From NCBI RefSeq assembly GCF_001667945.1, contig NZ_LZJK01000108.1:1-43574 (forward strand): 43,574 bases of DNA, written 5' to 3'. Shown piece by piece: positions 40,604 to 43,574 of this stretch. The translations under genes were made by a program, and so were the position numbers. Under the pieces are notes generated by a model. That model ran no database searches and had not been told where the DNA came from. It worked only from the letters and a program-made list of their open reading frames with translations. Source of the DNA: Mycolicibacter sinensis. GTDB lineage: Bacteria > Actinomycetota > Actinomycetes > Mycobacteriales > Mycobacteriaceae. Positions within the stretch are counted from its first letter, which is position 1. The number at the start of each line of letters is the position of its first letter.

Positions 40604-41998
40604 ATGCGGATAGCGCGCCACATCAGTGATCTCATCGGCAACACCCCCCTGGTCGAGCTGGGTTCGATCGTTCCCGCCGGCGCGGGACGGGTGGTGGCCA
40701 AGATCGAATACCTCAACCCGGGCGCGAGCTCCAAGGACCGCATCGCGGTGAAGATGATCGACGCGGCCGAGGCCAGCGGGGCGCTCAAGCCCGGCGGCAC
40801 CATCGTCGAACCCACCTCCGGCAACACCGGTGTCGGCTTGGCGCTGGTCGCGCAGCGCCGCGGCTACAAGTGCGTATTCGTCTGCCCGGACAAGGTCAGC
40901 GAGGACAAGCAGAACGTGTTGCGGGCCTACGGCGCCGAGGTCGTGGTGTGCCCGACTGCGGTGCCGCCCGACGATCCGGCCAGCTACTACAGCGTGTCCA
41001 ACCGGCTGGTCGAAGAGATCGACGGCGCCTGGAAGCCCGACCAGTACTCCAACCCGGCCGGCCCGGAGAGTCACTACGAGACCACCGGTCCGGAGGTCTG
41101 GGCCGACACCGACGGCCAGGTCACCCACTTCGTCGCCGGGATCGGCACCGGCGGCACCATCACCGGCACCGGCCGCTACCTCAAGGAGGTGTCGGGCGGC
41201 CGGGTGCGGATCATCGGCGCCGACCCGGAAGGCTCGGTGTACTCCGGCGGTACCGGGCGGCCGTATCTGGTGGAAGGCGTCGGTGAGGACTTCTGGCCGG
41301 CCGCCTACGACCCGAGCATCCCTGACGAGATCATCGCGGTGTCCGACGCCGACTCGTTCGACATGACCCGGCGCCTGGCCCGCGAGGAAGCGCTGCTGGT
41401 CGGCGGGTCCTGCGGAATGGCCGTGGTGGCCGCGGTGGAAGCGGCCGTCAAAGCCGGGCCCGATGCGCTCGTGGTGGTGCTGTTGCCGGACGGCGGCCGC
41501 GGCTACATGTCGAAGATCTTCAACGACGCCTGGATGTCGTCCTACGGGTTCCTGCGCTCCCGGCTGGACGGCTCGACCGTGCAGCCCACCGTCGCCGACG
41601 TGCTGCGCGCCAAGTCCGGGGTGTTGCCGGACCTGGTGCACACCCACCCGTCGGAGACCCTGCGCGACGCCATCGGGATCCTGCGGGAGTACGGAGTGTC
41701 GCAGATGCCCGTCGTCGGCGCCGAGCCACCGGTGATGGCGGGGGAGGTGGCCGGCAGCGTGTCCGAGCGCGAACTGCTCTCGGCGGTCTTCGAAGGCCGC
41801 GCCAAGCTGGCCGACGCGGTGTCGCAGCACATGGGTCCGCCGCTGCCGCTGATCGGCTCGGGTGAAGTGGTCGGCGTCGCCGCCACCACGCTGCGAGAGG
41901 TGGACGCGGTGATGGTGGTCGAAGACGGCAAGCCGGTCGGGGTCATCACCCGCCACGACCTGTTGGGTTTCCTCTCCGACGGGCCGCGTCGCAGGTAG
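40604..41998 (+). CDS. cbs: Cystathionine beta-synthase
   Basis: PLP enzyme of 464 residues condensing homocysteine with serine to cystathionine. The PLP lysine is in NPGASSKDRIAVK (about residue 44), the substrate loop in EPTSGNTGVGLALVAQ, and the phosphate loop in GIGTGGTITGTGRYL (about 183-197). Two C-terminal CBS domains follow (VADVLRAKSGVLPDLVHTHPS, then MGPPLPLIGSGEVV, VGVITRHDLLGFLS). ATG 40604 gives the same length as the M. tuberculosis enzyme; ATG 40595 is an alternative. With metB two genes downstream it forms the transsulfuration pair. Confidence 0.93.
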   Translation: MRIARHISDLIGNTPLVELGSIVPAGAGRVVAKIEYLNPGASSKDRIAVKMIDAAEASGALKPGGTIVEPTSGNTGVGLALVAQRRGYKCVFVCPDKVSEDKQNVLRAYGAEVVVCPTAVPPDDPASYYSVSNRLVEEIDGAWKPDQYSNPAGPESHYETTGPEVWADTDGQVTHFVAGIGTGGTITGTGRYLKEVSGGRVRIIGADPEGSVYSGGTGRPYLVEGVGEDFWPAAYDPSIPDEIIAVSDADSFDMTRRLAREEALLVGGSCGMAVVAAVEAAVKAGPDALVVVLLPDGGRGYMSKIFNDAWMSSYGFLRSRLDGSTVQPTVADVLRAKSGVLPDLVHTHPSETLRDAIGILREYGVSQMPVVGAEPPVMAGEVAGSVSERELLSAVFEGRAKLADAVSQHMGPPLPLIGSGEVVGVAATTLREVDAVMVVEDGKPVGVITRHDLLGFLSDGPRRR

Positions 41999-42064
41999 CC
42001 ACGGCGAGGGTGCCTTGCGGTAGCGTGGCAATCCGCACCAATCGATTCGCCAGAAGGGTTGCCC

Positions 42065-42678
42065 ATGACTGACTTCCCGCAGCCGCCCCAGGGCAATTAC
42101 CCGCCCCCGCCCGGCGACTACCCCCCCCCGGTAACTACCCGCCGCCGCCGCCCGGCAACTACCCGCCCCCGCCGCCGGGATACGCCTCGGCCGGAAGCCC
42201 GGTCGGCCAGCTTCCGCAGGAGGCCTACACGTCGTGGCTGACCCGGGTGGGCGCCTACTTCATCGACTTCATCCCCATCCTGGTGCTCTACGGAATCCCG
42301 TCGATGATCGCCGGATCTACGGCGAAGAAGGAGTGCATCACCACGTCGACGGGGTTCGCCTGCACCGTCAGCCCGTCCGGCGCCGGCGCGATGCTGATGT
42401 TCGTCGGTTGGGTGGCGGCGCTCGGTTACGGAATCTGGAACTTCGGTTACCGGCAAGGGGTCACCGGGTCGAGCATCGGCAAATCGGTGATGAAGTTCAA
42501 GGTCGTCTCCGAGGCCACCGGCCAGCCGATCGGGTTCGGCATGTCGGTCGTGCGGCAGCTGGCTCACATCATCGACGGCGCCATCTTGTGTATCGGCTAC
42601 CTGTTCCCGCTCTGGGACGCCAAACGGCAGACGCTCGCCGACAAGATCATGACCACCGTCTGCCTGCCGATCCGGTGA
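42065..42678 (+). CDS. pra: Proline-rich antigen, RDD family, frameshifted at poly-C
   Basis: The first 20 codons (MTDFPQPPQGNYPPPPGDY) run into a nine-C tract at 42121-42129, after which the Pro/Gly/Tyr repeats (GNYPPPPPGNYPPPPPGYA) continue only in another frame. That frame is open to 42678 and encodes QLPQEAYTSWLTRVGAYFID, then the RDD membrane domain (segments FIPILVLYGIPSMI, AMLMFVGWVAALGYGIW and a third near IDGAILCIGYLFPL), about 205 residues in all. One more C, or two fewer, would restore the gene. Either a sequencing error, an inactivating mutation or a variable homopolymer. Order cbs-pra-metB agrees with M. tuberculosis. Confidence 0.85.
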
Positions 42679-43399
42679 GCCAGGGTCAAGGACACGGCCT
42701 AAAGGGCCTGTCCACCAAGGCGATCCACGCCGGATTCCGTCCCGACCCGGCGACCGGCGCGGTCAACGCCCCGATCTACGCCAGTAGCACCTTCGCCCAG
42801 GACGGTGTCGGCGGCCTGCGCGGCGGGTACGAGTACGCGCGCACCGGAAACCCGACCCGGGCCGCGCTGGAGACCGCTCTGGCCGCGGTCGAGCACGGCA
42901 GTTTCGGACGCGCGTTCTCCTCCGGGATGGCCGCGACGGACTGCGCGCTGCGGGCGATGCTGCGCCCGGGCGACCACCTGATCATCCCGGACGATGCCTA
43001 TGGGGGCACCTTCCGGCTGATCGACAAGGTGTTCACCCACTGGGGTGTGGCCCACACCCCGGTCGCGTTGGCCGACCTGGACGCGGTGCGCGCCGCGCTC
43101 ACCGACAAGACCCGGCTGATCTGGGTGGAGACCCCCACCAACCCGTTGTTGTCGATCAGTGACATCGAAGGCATTGCGGCAATCGGTCGCAACTCCGGCG
43201 CAAAGGTGCTGGTGGACAACACCTTCGCTTCGCCGGCGCTGCAACAGCCGCTGACGCTGGGCGCCGACGTGGTGCTGCATTCGACCACCAAATACATCGG
43301 CGGTCACTCCGACGTGGTCGGCGGCGCGCTGATCACCGACGACGAGGAACTCGACGCCGCCTTCGCGTTCCTGCAGAACGGCGCCGGCGCGGTGCCCGG
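42675..43399 (+). CDS. metB: Cystathionine gamma-synthase / lyase MetB, broken by fold-back
   Basis: PLP-dependent gamma-elimination family. GTG 42675 overlaps the pra stop as GTGA and gives MSQGQGHGLKGLSTKAIHAG. Markers: YEYARTGNPTRAALE (about 52-66), SSGMAATDCA, VETPTNPLLSI (about 151-161), LVDNTFASP (about 179-187), and Lys206 in HSTTKYIGGHSDVV, which binds PLP. The reading frame is normal to residue 241 (GAGAVP) and then enters sequence that is the reverse complement of the next part of the gene. The natural continuation (PFDAYLTLRGLKTL) is found on the minus strand between 43497 and 43400. Confidence 0.92.
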
Positions 43400-43574
43400 T
43401 GAGGAACTCCGCCACCGCGGTCGCATTCTCGCTGTGCCGCTGCATCCGCAGCACCAGCGTCTTGAGGCCCCGCAGGGTCAGGTAGGCGTCGAAGGGGCCG
43501 GGCACCGCGCCGGCGCCGTTCTGCAGGAACGCGAAGGCGGCGTCGAGTTCCTCGTCGTCGGTGATCAGCGCGCC
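43323..43574. repeat. 77-bp inverted repeat with 98-bp spacer at window end (fold-back)
   Basis: 43498-43574 is the exact reverse complement of 43323-43399. Bases 43400-43497 are the reverse complement of the next 98 bases expected in metB. The right arm continues up to the window edge and could be longer. This structure has no place in a functional metB and is most simply a chimeric read or contig-end error. Confidence 0.93.

Noticed and set aside
40106..42031. 641-codon minus-strand ORF
   Set aside because: Antisense to the lipU-like and cbs genes, which have complete family motifs.
42699..43505. 268-codon minus-strand ORF
   Set aside because: Mostly antisense to metB. Its first 35 residues look like MetB only because of the fold-back at the window end.

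Overview
This is a high-GC mycobacterial chromosome segment. The evidence is an ESX-5-type PE/PPE/Esx cluster, CxxGxxS and YxxxE actinobacterial motifs, frequent GTG starts and a gene order that, from memory, closely follows the Mycobacterium tuberculosis stretch running from kdpD (Rv1028c) through esxI/esxJ/PPE15/PE8 (Rv1037c-Rv1040c) to Rv1057-Rv1079. The repeated esxI/esxJ-type pairs suggest a slow-growing or related species, but the species cannot be named from this window.

Region 1 (1-9506, all minus strand): the 5' part of kdpD, preceded by eleven genes of the PE/PPE/Esx class in the order (reading with transcription) PE, PPE, PPE, esxJ-type, esxI-type | PE, PPE, esxJ-type, esxI-type | PE with a PPE-SVP-like tail, PPE. 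The three blocks look like successive duplications. Each PE gene has the same upstream motif: two GTTAA/GTAA-like boxes 11 bp apart. The same box pairs occur on the other side of the 9.5-10 kb intergenic region, in front of a secreted DUF732 protein.

Region 2 (10367-23105): a tRNA gene with anticodon TAA is the target of an integrated element of about 12.7 kb, bounded by a 43-bp perfect direct repeat (attL 10399-10441, attR 23063-23105). The element encodes a tyrosine integrase, a small serine recombinase, Xis/HTH-type DNA-binding proteins, a primase-polymerase/AAA replication protein next to an array of GGGGTAACAA repeats at about 11-bp phase (a probable origin or operator), a zinc-finger protein that could be a small-terminase-like factor, a lone HK97-type major capsid protein in a separate rightward operon, and small secreted or membrane cargo proteins. 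No portal, protease, large terminase, tail or lysis gene is present. It therefore looks like a phage satellite rather than a prophage. Tandem 11-bp repeats near both ends look like integrase arm-type sites.

Region 3 (23207-43574): conserved chromosome. It contains an Excalibur-domain secreted protein, a beta-propeller protein, fadD14-like acyl-CoA synthetase, a DapB-like oxidoreductase, an SRPBCC protein, a class II glutamine amidotransferase and two patatin-like lipases. Next comes a cysteine dioxygenase-rhodanese operon preceded by a leaderless 14-codon ORF with three consecutive Cys codons (cysteine-responsive attenuator class). It is followed by a membrane alpha/beta-hydrolase, echA8, echA9, a Bax-inhibitor-1 family protein, a decayed DUF559 gene, fadA3-type thiolase, an SGNH hydrolase, lipU-like esterase, cystathionine beta-synthase, the proline-rich antigen gene with a poly-C frameshift, and metB.

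The final 252 bases contain a fold-back: 43498-43574 is the exact reverse complement of 43323-43399, so metB is interrupted at 43400 by an inverted copy of its own sequence. This is most simply an assembly or library artefact.
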